A model generated the notes under the pieces. That model saw only the letters and a list, made by a program, of their open reading frames with translations. It ran no database searches and was not told the DNA's origin. From an uncultured Pseudoflavonifractor sp. (GTDB taxonomy: Bacteria > Bacillota > Clostridia > Oscillospirales > Oscillospiraceae), in contig CANPTT010000001.1 in assembly GCA_947577065.1 (NCBI GenBank), positions 62,001 to 126,000 on the forward strand: a stretch of DNA of 64,000 nt, in the 5' to 3' direction. Every line of letters starts with the position of its first letter. Position 1 is the first letter of the stretch. Shown one piece after another: positions 17,284-24,729 of this stretch. The translations under genes and the position numbers were made by a program.

Positions 17284-18261
17284 ATGACAGAAACGCGCAA
17301 GGTCATCATCGACTGCGACACCGGAGTGGACGACGCCCTGGCTATCCTGCTGTGCCTGAAAAACCTGGATGTGGTTGGGATCACCACCGTGGGGGGCAAC
17401 GTGGGGCTGGAGAACACCCAGCGCAACACCCGGTATGTGACCGAGGTGGCGGGCCGGACCGACGTCCCTGTCTTTGCCGGCTACGCCAGACCTCTTCTGG
17501 TCCCCCTTCAGGACGCCTCCTATGTCCACGGAGCCGGCGGTCTGGGGAACATTCAGGTCCCCGAGCCCCAGAAACCCCTGGAAAAGCAGCACGCAGTGGA
17601 TTTTCTCATCGAGACCTTTATGACAAGGGATGATGTGTCCCTCATCACTCTGGGTCCCCTGACCAACATTGCCCACGCCCTGCTGAAGGAACCCCGTCTG
17701 GTCCACCGGATCCCCGAGATCCTGACCATGGGGGGCAGCACCACCTGGGGCAACGCCACTCCGGCTGCGGAGTTTAACATCTTCGTGGACCCCGAGGCGG
17801 CCAAGCTGGTCTTTGAGTCGGGCATCCCCATCCGCATGGTAGGACTCAACGCCACCCGGCAGCAGCGTGCCTCCCTGGAGGTCTATGAGCAGATCAAGGC
17901 CATGGACAGCCCCGCGGCTCAGTTGGCGGCCAAGCTCTTTTTGGACCGGGAGGGCAAGCCCGGCCGAAACAACTTCTGCGACGCCTGCGCAGTGATGTGG
18001 TGGATCGACTCCCATGTCATCTCCAAAAGCGCCATGATGCATGTGGTGGTGGAGACCCAGGGCGAATTCACCCGGGGCATGACCCTTTGCGACGGTCGTG
18101 GTTTCCAGGCCAACCGCCGTGAGGTGGACATGGAGCACGAGAAGCTCTACGAGCCTCTCCCCAAGGGCCTGGAGCCCAATGTAGAGGTGGCCCTGGAGCT
18201 GGATCAGGCCCGGTTCACCCAGGTCCTTCTGGACACAATGAGACGGTACTCCGAGGGCTGA
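17284..18261 (+). CDS. Nucleoside hydrolase (copy 2)
   Basis: A 325-residue IU-nucleoside hydrolase with DCDTGVDDA at the calcium site, GPLTNIAHAL and TMGGSTTWGN segments, and a late FCDACAVMWW region where copy 1 has VMHDALALG, so the specificity may differ. Two ATGs are possible: 17278 (ATGA overlap with the permease) and 17284. The AGAGGA site lies directly against the first and 6 bases before the second, so 17284 was preferred. It is the last gene before the operon terminator. Confidence 0.9.
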   Translation: MTETRKVIIDCDTGVDDALAILLCLKNLDVVGITTVGGNVGLENTQRNTRYVTEVAGRTDVPVFAGYARPLLVPLQDASYVHGAGGLGNIQVPEPQKPLEKQHAVDFLIETFMTRDDVSLITLGPLTNIAHALLKEPRLVHRIPEILTMGGSTTWGNATPAAEFNIFVDPEAAKLVFESGIPIRMVGLNATRQQRASLEVYEQIKAMDSPAAQLAAKLFLDREGKPGRNNFCDACAVMWWIDSHVISKSAMMHVVVETQGEFTRGMTLCDGRGFQANRREVDMEHEKLYEPLPKGLEPNVEVALELDQARFTQVLLDTMRRYSEG

Positions 18262-18290
18262 CGGTTTTTGTCGCTCCTCTCCAAACGCAG

Positions 18291-18338
18291 AAAAGGCCGG
18301 GTGTACATGGCGGACCTCGCTGTGGCCCCGGCCTTTTT
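18291..18338 (+). terminator. Terminator of the nucleoside operon
   Basis: AAAAGGCCGG at 18291-18300 pairs with CCGGCCTTTT at 18328-18337 across a 27-base loop, with a five-T run. Confidence 0.75.
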
Positions 18339-18361
18339 GCGGGAAGAAAGTAGGTAAATCC

Positions 18362-19558
18362 ATGAAAGAGAATGCGATCCAACACCGGCGGCTTATGACC
18401 GCCACCATCTTTACGTTCATTTTTATGAGCGGTTACGCCCTGACCTACACCATGCTGGGCACCCTGCTGCCCGGGATCATCCAGCACTACTCCCTCTCCA
18501 TCTCCCAGGCGTCCTACATCAATATCTCCCTGGAGTTGGGAGGCACCAGCGCCATGGTCCTGGCCCTGTTTCTCCTGGACCGGCTGAACAAGGGAAAGAC
18601 CCTGCTGATCCTGGCTCTGTTCTTTGGCCTTATCGCCCTCTATACCGGCTCGGCGCCCCCCTTCGCCCTTATGCTGATCTCCCGGTTCTTTATGGGGCTG
18701 GTGGGCAGTGTGCTGGATAACCTGTGCGCCACCTACATCTCCGACCTGTACGGAGAGCACCGGGCCCGGTATGTCTCCCTTCTCCACACTTTCTTTGCCA
18801 TCGCCAGCATGATCGCCCCCAAATTCGCCGCTCTGTGCTATCAGGTGGGGGGCTGGAGCTTGGCCTACCTGGTCTGCGGCGGGGCGATGACCATCGCCGC
18901 GGTGCTGGCGGTGGTCATCCTCCGGGTGATGGGCTTCCCCCAGAACTCCATGGATGACCAGAAGCAGGAGAAGACCAAGATCCCCTACCGGGAGATGCTC
19001 CAGAGCCGGAATATGCGCTGGCTGTGTCTGGCCAGCTTCCTGTTCGCGGGGTATTCCTATGTGGCCATGTGGCTGTCCACCTATCTGGATGGGCAGAACA
19101 GCAGCATATACACCGTAGGGTTCTGTTCCACCATCATGACCGCCTACTACGTAGGCTCGGTGGTGAGCCGGGTAGGGCTGGCGGCCATCTCGGAAAAGAT
19201 CAGTTCCGCGGTCTACCTGAAATGGGCCTCCCTCCTCTCCGGCATACTGTTGGCGGCTCTGCTGCTCATCCAGCAGCCTGTGGCTTGGCTGGTGGGGTCA
19301 TTTCTCTACGGGGTCATCGGCGGGGCCATGTACACCGGCCGCTTTGTCTTGTCCTGTCAGGAGTTCCCCCAGTTCAGCGCCACCGCCTCCTCCCTGACGG
19401 GGATCTGTTCCTTTGGCGGAAACATGGCTTTCAGCGCCGTCATGGGTATGGTGGCCGACGCCGGGTTCTATACCCAGGGAATGATGGTCATCTCCGTACT
19501 GCTCCTGTCGGGCTTCTTCATCTTCCAATTTGGCTATCGAAGCGGCGGTCAAAGATAA
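18362..19558 (+). CDS. MFS transporter
   Basis: A 398-residue major facilitator with about 12 hydrophobic segments and the usual loop-2/3-like region LLDRLNKGKT. It starts 24 bases after the operon terminator and has its own terminator, so it is probably transcribed separately or by read-through. The substrate is unknown; the neighbourhood hints at a nucleoside or base but nothing in the sequence proves it. A GAAGAAAGTAGG stretch before the ATG is a weak ribosome site. Confidence 0.82.
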   Translation: MKENAIQHRRLMTATIFTFIFMSGYALTYTMLGTLLPGIIQHYSLSISQASYINISLELGGTSAMVLALFLLDRLNKGKTLLILALFFGLIALYTGSAPPFALMLISRFFMGLVGSVLDNLCATYISDLYGEHRARYVSLLHTFFAIASMIAPKFAALCYQVGGWSLAYLVCGGAMTIAAVLAVVILRVMGFPQNSMDDQKQEKTKIPYREMLQSRNMRWLCLASFLFAGYSYVAMWLSTYLDGQNSSIYTVGFCSTIMTAYYVGSVVSRVGLAAISEKISSAVYLKWASLLSGILLAALLLIQQPVAWLVGSFLYGVIGGAMYTGRFVLSCQEFPQFSATASSLTGICSFGGNMAFSAVMGMVADAGFYTQGMMVISVLLLSGFFIFQFGYRSGGQR

Positions 19559-19605
19559 AAAATCGAAGGACTGTCCCCAGATCGGGACGGTCCTTCGATT
19601 TTTTG
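19557..19605 (+). terminator. Terminator after MFS gene
   Basis: A long stem, AAAAATCGAAGGACTGTCCC pairing with GGGACGGTCCTTCGATTTTT around CAGATC, ending in a six-T run. It begins within the MFS stop codon. The next 110 bases hold no gene. Confidence 0.9.
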
Positions 19606-19716
19606 CGGAGCCCCTCTTTACCCAACGGCGGATCCCATCTTCCGCGGCTACAGACCTTCCGGCAGTCTCCCGCCAAACGACGCCGCCAGTCCTGGCCGTG
19701 GCCGCTCTCCCTCCTC

Positions 19717-19745
19717 TTGCGGGAAAAAAGGCGGTATGTTATACT
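19717..19745 (+). promoter_or_regulatory. Promoter of rsmA
   Basis: TTGCGG at 19717-19722, a 17-base spacer, and TATACT at 19740-19745, 30 bases before the start codon. Confidence 0.65.
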
Positions 19746-19774
19746 TTAGCTATCAAGTATGAGGAGGACTCTCC

Positions 19775-20626
19775 ATGGACCTGTGTAACGTCAATGAGCT
19801 CCGGGCGCTTCTGGCCCGACATGGGTTCCATTTTTCCAAATCTCTGGGCCAGAATTTTCTTGTTGAGCGCTGGGTCCCCCAGGATATTGCCGCCGCCTCC
19901 GGCGCGGGGACGGGTGTGGGCGTGCTGGAGATTGGTCCCGGTATCGGCCCTCTCACCGTGGAGCTTGCCCAGCGGGCAGAACGCGTCACGGCGGTGGAGC
20001 TTGACAAGGACCTTCTGCCCATCTTGGCCGAGACCCTTTCCGGCCTTGACAACGTAAACGTCATCTCCGGAGACATAATGAAACTGGACCTGGAAGATCT
20101 TGTGTCCCAGCAGTTTTCGGGCCTTACTCCCATGGTCTGCGCCAACCTCCCCTATAATATCACCACCCCGGTACTTACCCTTTTGCTGAAAAGCGGGCTT
20201 TTCTCCGCCATCACGGTAATGATACAAAAGGAGGTCGCCCAGCGCATCTGCGCGGCGCCCGGGACCTCCGACTACGGAGCCTTTACCGTTCTGTGCCAGT
20301 ACCACGCCAAGACGGAATTGCTCTTTCAAGTCCCCCGGGAGTGCTTTTTGCCCGCCCCCAAGGTGACCTCTGCCGTGGTGCGCCTCACCCCTTGTCCCCC
20401 TCCTGAACAGGTACACAACAAGCCTCTCTTCTTCCAGGTGGTCCGGGGCGCTTTCGGCCTGCGCCGAAAGACCCTTTTAAACTCCCTGAGTGCGGCCTTC
20501 CCCTTGGAAAAGGAGGTCCTTCGCTCCCGCATTGAGGCGGCTGGGTTGTCTCCTGAGGTCCGGGGAGAAAAATTGGGGATCCCCGACTTTGCCCGGCTGG
20601 CAGATGAGCTCCAAAAGGTCCTTTAA
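19775..20626 (+). CDS. rsmA: 16S rRNA dimethyladenosine transferase (RsmA/KsgA)
   Basis: A 283-residue methyltransferase that dimethylates the two adjacent adenines of the 3'-terminal 16S rRNA hairpin. FSKSLGQNFLV at the N-terminus, the SAM loop EIGPGIGPLT near residue 52, and the catalytic NLPYN near residue 128 are all present. A cytosolic ribosome-assembly factor of typical length. AGGAGGACT lies before the ATG. It is a single-gene unit between a promoter and a strong terminator. Confidence 0.97.
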   Translation: MDLCNVNELRALLARHGFHFSKSLGQNFLVERWVPQDIAAASGAGTGVGVLEIGPGIGPLTVELAQRAERVTAVELDKDLLPILAETLSGLDNVNVISGDIMKLDLEDLVSQQFSGLTPMVCANLPYNITTPVLTLLLKSGLFSAITVMIQKEVAQRICAAPGTSDYGAFTVLCQYHAKTELLFQVPRECFLPAPKVTSAVVRLTPCPPPEQVHNKPLFFQVVRGAFGLRRKTLLNSLSAAFPLEKEVLRSRIEAAGLSPEVRGEKLGIPDFARLADELQKVL

Positions 20627-20631
20627 AGCAA

Positions 20632-20666
20632 CGGCGGCAGCCCGATATTCCATCGGGCTGCCGCCG
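20632..20666. terminator. Bidirectional terminator between rsmA and sigG
   Basis: A perfect 15-bp stem CGGCGGCAGCCCGAT / ATCGGGCTGCCGCCG with an ATTCC loop lies between the two convergent genes; the T-runs are modest. Confidence 0.75.
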
Positions 20667-20679
20667 TGTCACTTTTCTC

Positions 20680-21453
20680 TCATCCCAGATTCTTTCGTAT
20701 TTGTTCCAGGGCGTTCTTCTCCAGCCGTGAGACCTGGGCTTGGGAGATCCCCACCTCTGTAGAGACCTCCATCTGCGTCTTTCCCTGAAAAAACCGAAGG
20801 GCTAATATTTTCTTCTCCCGCTCCGGAAGCTTGTCTACCGCGTCCTTCAGGGCAATATGGTCCAACCAGCTCTCGTCCGTATTCTTGCTGTCCTTTACCT
20901 GATCCATCACGCACACCGCATCCCCACTGTCGGAATAGACCGGCTCATACAGACTCACCGGATCGGTAATGGCCTCCAACGCAAAGACGATATCCTCCCT
21001 TTTTGCGTCCAACTCTTTGGCGATCTCCTCTATCGTGGGCTCCCGCTGATTCTCGGCCATGAATTTTTCCTTTACTTTTAATACCCTGTAGGCCATGTCC
21101 CGCATGGAGCGAGAGACCCGCATGGAGCTGTTGTCCCGGAGATAACGGCGGATCTCCCCCACGATCATCGGGACGCCATAGGTGGAAAACCGCACATCCA
21201 GATCGATATTGAAGTTATCGATCGCCTTAATGAGGCCGATGCAGCCCACCTGAAAAAGGTCGTCTACATTTTCTCCCCGGCGGTCAAAGCGCTGGATCAC
21301 CGACAATACCAGCCTTAGATTTCCTGCGATCAGCTTTTCCCGGGCCGCCATATCCCCCTCCTTGGTCTTGCGGAGAAGCTCCACCATCTCATCATTTTTC
21401 AGCACCTTCAGTTTGGAGGTATTGACCCCGCAGATCTCTACCTTTCCCTGCAC
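20680..21453 (-). CDS. sigG: Forespore RNA polymerase sigma factor SigG
   Basis: A 257-residue late-forespore sigma factor. The N-terminus KVEICGVNTSKLKVLKN is the SigG anti-sigma/activation region, followed by region 2 (NLRLVLSVIQRFDRRGENVDDLFQVG), region 3 and a region 4 helix-turn-helix ending in QAQVSRLEKNALEQIRKNLG. The frame is open far upstream, but the family start corresponds to the GTG at 21453, which has GGGAGGA 7 bases before it. It shows the strain belongs to an endospore-forming lineage. A perfect hairpin lies right upstream of the ribosome site. Confidence 0.95.
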   Translation of the reverse strand: MQGKVEICGVNTSKLKVLKNDEMVELLRKTKEGDMAAREKLIAGNLRLVLSVIQRFDRRGENVDDLFQVGCIGLIKAIDNFNIDLDVRFSTYGVPMIVGEIRRYLRDNSSMRVSRSMRDMAYRVLKVKEKFMAENQREPTIEEIAKELDAKREDIVFALEAITDPVSLYEPVYSDSGDAVCVMDQVKDSKNTDESWLDHIALKDAVDKLPEREKKILALRFFQGKTQMEVSTEVGISQAQVSRLEKNALEQIRKNLG

Positions 21454-21476
21454 AGCTTTGTCCTCCCACGGTTCAA

Positions 21477-21496
21477 AAATACTGTTTTCAGTATTT
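21477..21496 (-). promoter_or_regulatory. Hairpin and possible forespore promoter upstream of sigG
   Basis: Perfect 8-bp arms AAATACTG / CAGTATTT with a four-base loop lie about 10 bases upstream of the sigG ribosome site. Read on the minus strand, GGAAATACTG also fits the SigF -10 pattern GGnnAnAnTR, with GAATG about 14 bases upstream as a weak -35. The two readings exclude each other in part: if this is the promoter, the hairpin would not be fully transcribed. Confidence 0.45.
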
Positions 21497-21621
21497 CCGG
21501 GGTGGGGGCTTTCATTCTCAGGCGGCAGGGCTTTATTTTTTATCGTGGGACGGCTTTCGATGGAATTTTCGTGTGGAGAAATTCTCTGTGCTTCGAAGGG
21601 ATCGCCTGTTCTCCCTATAGG

Positions 21622-21660
21622 AAAAAAATGACCCCGACCAATGGTCGGGGTCATTTTTTT
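21622..21660. terminator. Terminator downstream of tRNA-Leu(CAG)
   Basis: AAAAAATGACCCCGACC pairs with GGTCGGGGTCATTTTTTT around a three-base loop. It is symmetrical, so it can act in both directions, and on the minus strand it follows the tRNA 3' end directly. Confidence 0.85.
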
Positions 21661-21746
21661 GGTGCACGAGGTGGGACTCGAACCCACACGCCCTCGCGAG
21701 CACCGGCACCTGAAGCCGGCGAGTCTACCAATTCCACCACTCGTGC
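21660..21746 (-). tRNA. tRNA-Leu(CAG)
   Basis: The minus strand folds as a class II tRNA: acceptor GCACGAG / CTCGTGC, anticodon stem CCGGC/GCCGG with loop TTCAGGT giving anticodon CAG, a long variable arm, T-loop GGGTTCGAGTCCC, and an encoded CCA. It charges leucine and reads CUG codons. Confidence 0.95.
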
Positions 21747-21771
21747 ATTTACGCCCTTTAGCGCAAGCAAT

Positions 21772-21801
21772 ATGTTACCACATTTCAGATGGATTTGTCA
21801 A
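21772..21801 (-). promoter_or_regulatory. Promoter of tRNA-Leu(CAG)
   Basis: Minus strand TTGACA (21801-21796), 18 bases, TAACAT (21777-21772), 25 bases before the tRNA. The -35 box abuts the stop of the mntR-like gene. Confidence 0.65.
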
Positions 21802-22179
21802 CTATATTTTTTCACTTCCGCCAAAGTGCTCCTTCAGCTTCTGAAAGGTCTCCGCGCTGATGTCGTGCTCCACCCGACAGGCGTCCTGGGCCGCCTGGGC
21901 TTTGCTGACTCCCAGTTCAGTAAACCACAGGGTGAGCAGACGGTGCCGCTCATAGATACGCTCGGCGATCTCCCGGCCCGTAGAAGTCAGCTCCAACGCC
22001 CCATCGGCAGACATGGCGACATGTCCCTCCTCCCGCAGCAGCTTTACCGCCCGGCTGACGCTTGGTTTGGAATACTCCAAATGGCGGGCCACGTCAATGG
22101 AGTGGACCAATCCCTTCTCATTTTTCAGGATCAGGATGGCCTCCAGATAGTCCTCCGCCGATTCCTGTATCTTCACCAT
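21802..22179 (-). CDS. MntR/DtxR-type metal-dependent transcriptional regulator
   Basis: A 125-residue regulator with an N-terminal winged helix (SAEDYLEAILILKNEKG, SIDVARHLEYSKPSVSRAVKLL) followed by the metal-binding dimerisation helices (RHRLLTLWFTELGV, DACRVEHDIS). It has no C-terminal SH3-like FeoA domain and so matches the short MntR/IdeR-like class found in clostridia. It probably senses manganese or iron and represses uptake genes; its targets are not adjacent, though feoAB lies in this window. Confidence 0.85.
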   Translation of the reverse strand: MVKIQESAEDYLEAILILKNEKGLVHSIDVARHLEYSKPSVSRAVKLLREEGHVAMSADGALELTSTGREIAERIYERHRLLTLWFTELGVSKAQAAQDACRVEHDISAETFQKLKEHFGGSEKI

Positions 22180-22259
22180 GTCCGCCCCCTCTGTTTTTTC
22201 AGTCTCATCTTACCACAGGGACGAGGAAAAGGCAAGGCAGAGAAAATCCCAGCCGCCCC

Positions 22260-22288
22260 TTGCGCTTTTTGGGGGAACTCGGTATAAT
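22260..22288 (+). promoter_or_regulatory. Promoter of uridine phosphorylase gene
   Basis: TTGCGC at 22260-22265, a 17-base spacer, and a perfect TATAAT at 22283-22288, 35 bases before the start codon. Confidence 0.75.
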
Positions 22289-22322
22289 GGAGCTATCAAA
22301 TTTTTGTGGGAGGGACCTAACG

Positions 22323-23063
22323 ATGCAGCCTCACATTCAACTGGATGAGACTCTGAACGTCAAATATGCCATCCTTCCCGGCGACCCAGCCCGGGTAAGC
22401 CGGATCGCGGAACAGTTGGAGAATGTGGAGGAGTTGGGCTTCAATCGGGAATACCGCTCCCTTCGCGGGACCTATCAGGGCGTTCCTGTGTTGGCCATGT
22501 CCACAGGTATGGGAGGCGCTTCCATGGCTATCGCAGTGGAGGAGCTGAAGAATATCGGCGTCACCCACATTATCCGCATCGGCTCCTGCGGCGCCTTACA
22601 GGAGGGGATCGGTCTGGGGGACCTCATTGTGGTCAACGCCGCCGTCCGGGATGATGGAGCCTCCCGCACCTATGTACCCGAGAGTTTTCCCGCTGTGGCC
22701 GACCCTGAGTTGCTGGCCGCCTGTGTCCGCAGCGGAAGGGATAAAGGCCTTCGCTGTCATGTAGGTCTGTGCCGCAGCCACGACAGCTTTTACATCGATA
22801 ACGAGGAGGAGATCAGCGCCGCCTGGTCCAAGCGAGGAGTCTTAGGTTCAGACATGGAGACCTCCGCGCTCTTTACCGTAGCCCGGCTTCGGGGACTGAA
22901 GGCGGCCAGCATCCTCAATAATGTGGTCATTTGGGGTGAGGATACTTCCTCCTCCATCGGCTCTTACGCCGATGGAGCCAGCCTTACCGCCCAGGGGGAG
23001 AGAGATGAGATCACCGTAGCCCTGGAGGCATTTGTCCGCATAGAGAAGGAGGAAACGCTGTGA
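22323..23063 (+). CDS. udp: Nucleoside phosphorylase, probable uridine phosphorylase
   Basis: A 246-residue NP-I family phosphorylase, distinct from the DeoD pair. AILPGDPARVSRIA holds the phosphate site, IIRIGSCGALQ the second loop, and GSDMETSALFTVARLRG the ribose-binding Met-Glu in the context typical of uridine phosphorylases. A longer upstream frame is open, but the ATG at 22323 follows GGGAGGG and fits the family length. It overlaps the next gene (GTGA), so the two form a small operon. Confidence 0.87.
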   Translation: MQPHIQLDETLNVKYAILPGDPARVSRIAEQLENVEELGFNREYRSLRGTYQGVPVLAMSTGMGGASMAIAVEELKNIGVTHIIRIGSCGALQEGIGLGDLIVVNAAVRDDGASRTYVPESFPAVADPELLAACVRSGRDKGLRCHVGLCRSHDSFYIDNEEEISAAWSKRGVLGSDMETSALFTVARLRGLKAASILNNVVIWGEDTSSSIGSYADGASLTAQGERDEITVALEAFVRIEKEETL

Positions 23064-23650
23064 AGGAGCTGCTGCTCATTGACTGCTGTGTCCAAGGGAA
23101 GGAATCCCGGACCCAAAAGTTGACAAACGCCTTTCTGGAGGGTCTGGACAAGCAAAAATTCCATGTTACCACGGTGAGCCCGGAGGCGGAGGGCATGGTC
23201 CCTCTCACCGGCGCCAACTTCGCCCGGAGAGAAGCTCTGGTGGCGGAGGGAGCGCTGGACCACCCCCGTTTTTACTACGCCCAACAGTTTGCCCAGGCCG
23301 ATGTGGCGGTCTTTGCCGCCCCCCTGTGGGAGCTTAGCTTTCCCGCCATTTTAAAGGTCTACATTGAAAATATCTCGGTAAAAGGTATCACCTTTGGCTG
23401 TGATACCGACGGGCTCTTTGGTTCCTGCCGCGGTTCCCGGCTGATATTCCTCACCACGCGGGGAGAGCGCTATGAAAACAGCGAACTGGAGCAAGGCAGC
23501 CGTTATCTGGAGGCTATGGCTAAATTCTTTGGCTTTGAAAGCTACAGCTGCATAGCCGCCGACGGCTTGGACGCCGCGGGAGCAGACCCCAGGATCATTC
23601 TGGCCGACGCCTGTGGGCGGGCCAGAGGGTTGGCCGCATCTCTTTCCTGA
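23060..23650 (+). CDS. Flavodoxin-fold NAD(P)H-dependent oxidoreductase
   Basis: A 196-residue protein of the AzoR/NQO (Flavodoxin_2) fold. The N-terminal strand and loop LLLIDCCVQGKESRTQKL would bind FMN phosphate, and AAPLWELSFPAILKVYIENI is the family motif at the FMN ring. It probably reduces quinones, azo or nitro compounds with NAD(P)H. The GTG at 23060 has AAGGAGG upstream and overlaps the uridine phosphorylase stop. The metabolic link to nucleosides is unclear. Confidence 0.8.
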   Translation: MKELLLIDCCVQGKESRTQKLTNAFLEGLDKQKFHVTTVSPEAEGMVPLTGANFARREALVAEGALDHPRFYYAQQFAQADVAVFAAPLWELSFPAILKVYIENISVKGITFGCDTDGLFGSCRGSRLIFLTTRGERYENSELEQGSRYLEAMAKFFGFESYSCIAADGLDAAGADPRIILADACGRARGLAASLS

Positions 23651-23658
23651 TTTTTTTC

Positions 23659-23706
23659 AAAAACAGACAGTGGCTCTGCAGGGATGCGGAGCCGCTGTCT
23701 GTTTTT
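23659..23706 (+). terminator. Terminator after the oxidoreductase gene
   Basis: AAAACAGACAGTGGCTC pairs with GAGCCGCTGTCTGTTTT around a 12-base loop with flanking T-runs. The following 150 bases before feoB hold nothing recognisable. Confidence 0.8.
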
Positions 23707-23856
23707 ACCGGAAAAGCGGCTCATGCTTTGCCCTCCGTGTGTGGGAAACAGCGGGACGAGACCGTGAAGGGCCATCCTTTCTTTGGAAAAAGGTGGTCCT
23801 TCGCGATCATATGGCGGTGATGCTGCCAGCAGCCAAGCAGCGCTGTCCACCGCCTG

Positions 23857-24707
23857 TCATCCACCCACCAGCCGTGCCAAGGCGGTAAAGAAGATACAAG
23901 CCCCCACTCCCGCCGCCGTGGGCAGTGCGGCCGCCAGGGCGGTCCATTTCCAGCTCCCCGTCTCCTTATGGATGGTGATGAGGGTGGTGGAGCAGGGCCA
24001 GTGCATCAGAGAGAAGAGCATCACATTGATAGCGGTGACCCAGGTCCAGCCGTTTTGCAGGAAGAGGGCCTTCATCTCCCCCAGGCTCCCCAGCTCCAAA
24101 AGACTTCCCTGCGCCAGATAGACCATAAGGATGATCGGCACTACGATCTCGTTGGCGGGAAACCCTAAAATGAACGCCATCAAGATCACTCCATCCATCC
24201 CCATCAACTGGGCAAGGGGATCTAAAAATGCGGCGCAGTGGTTGAGCAGAGTAACATCCCCCACCGTCACATTTGCCATAAACCAGATGAGCAGGCCTGC
24301 CGGGGCTGCCACCGCTGCCGCCCGCCCCAGGACAAAGAGCGTCCTGTCAAAAACAGACCGGACGATAACCTGTCCCACCTGCGGTCTTCGGTAGGGAGGA
24401 AGCTCTAACGTGAAGGAGGAGGGTTCCCCCTTCAGCACCGTAACAGACAGCAGACGGGTGGCGGCAAAGGTGAGCCCCACCCCAAGCAGGATGACCCCTG
24501 TCAGCAGCAGGGCGGATAAGGCAGTGGCTCCCCAGCCTCCCGCCGAACCCACAAAAAACATCGTGAGAATGGCAATCAGAGTGGGAAACCGTCCATTGCA
24601 TGGGACAAAATTGTTGGTCAAGATCGCCAGCAACCGCTCCCGGGGGGAGTCGATGATCCGGCAGCCCACGATCCCGGCCGCATTGCAGCCAAAGCCCATA
24701 CACATGG
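23857..24707 (-). pseudogene. feoB: Ferrous iron transporter FeoB, C-terminal part separated by integrative element
   Basis: About 282 residues of the FeoB membrane domain, starting MCMGFGCNAAGIVGCRIIDS, with NNFVPCNGRFPTLIAIL, ILGFPANEIVVPI and the closing helices. It lacks the GTPase and first Gate segment, which lie 9.7 kb away at 34422-35725. The shared CCATGTGTATGGG at both junctions means a precise recombination would rejoin the halves in frame to give about 717 residues. No convincing ribosome site precedes the ATG at 24705, so this half is probably not made as a working protein while the element is in place. Confidence 0.9.
24695..24707. repeat. Attachment-site direct repeat, recombinase end
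   Basis: CCCATACACATGG, the same 13 bases as at 34422-34434. The core is an imperfect palindrome with CCAT/ATGG arms, as expected for a large serine recombinase crossover site. The recombinase stop is 22 bases away. Confidence 0.88.
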
Positions 24708-24729
24708 ATGGTTCAAAAGGGAACGCGTT

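Noticed and set aside
21502..22287. A long plus-strand frame across tRNA-Leu(CAG), including a GGTRTHTPSRAP-type stretch
   Set aside because: This is the well-known false translation of the tRNA-Leu antisense strand; the tRNA is clear and the frame overlaps the mntR-like gene.
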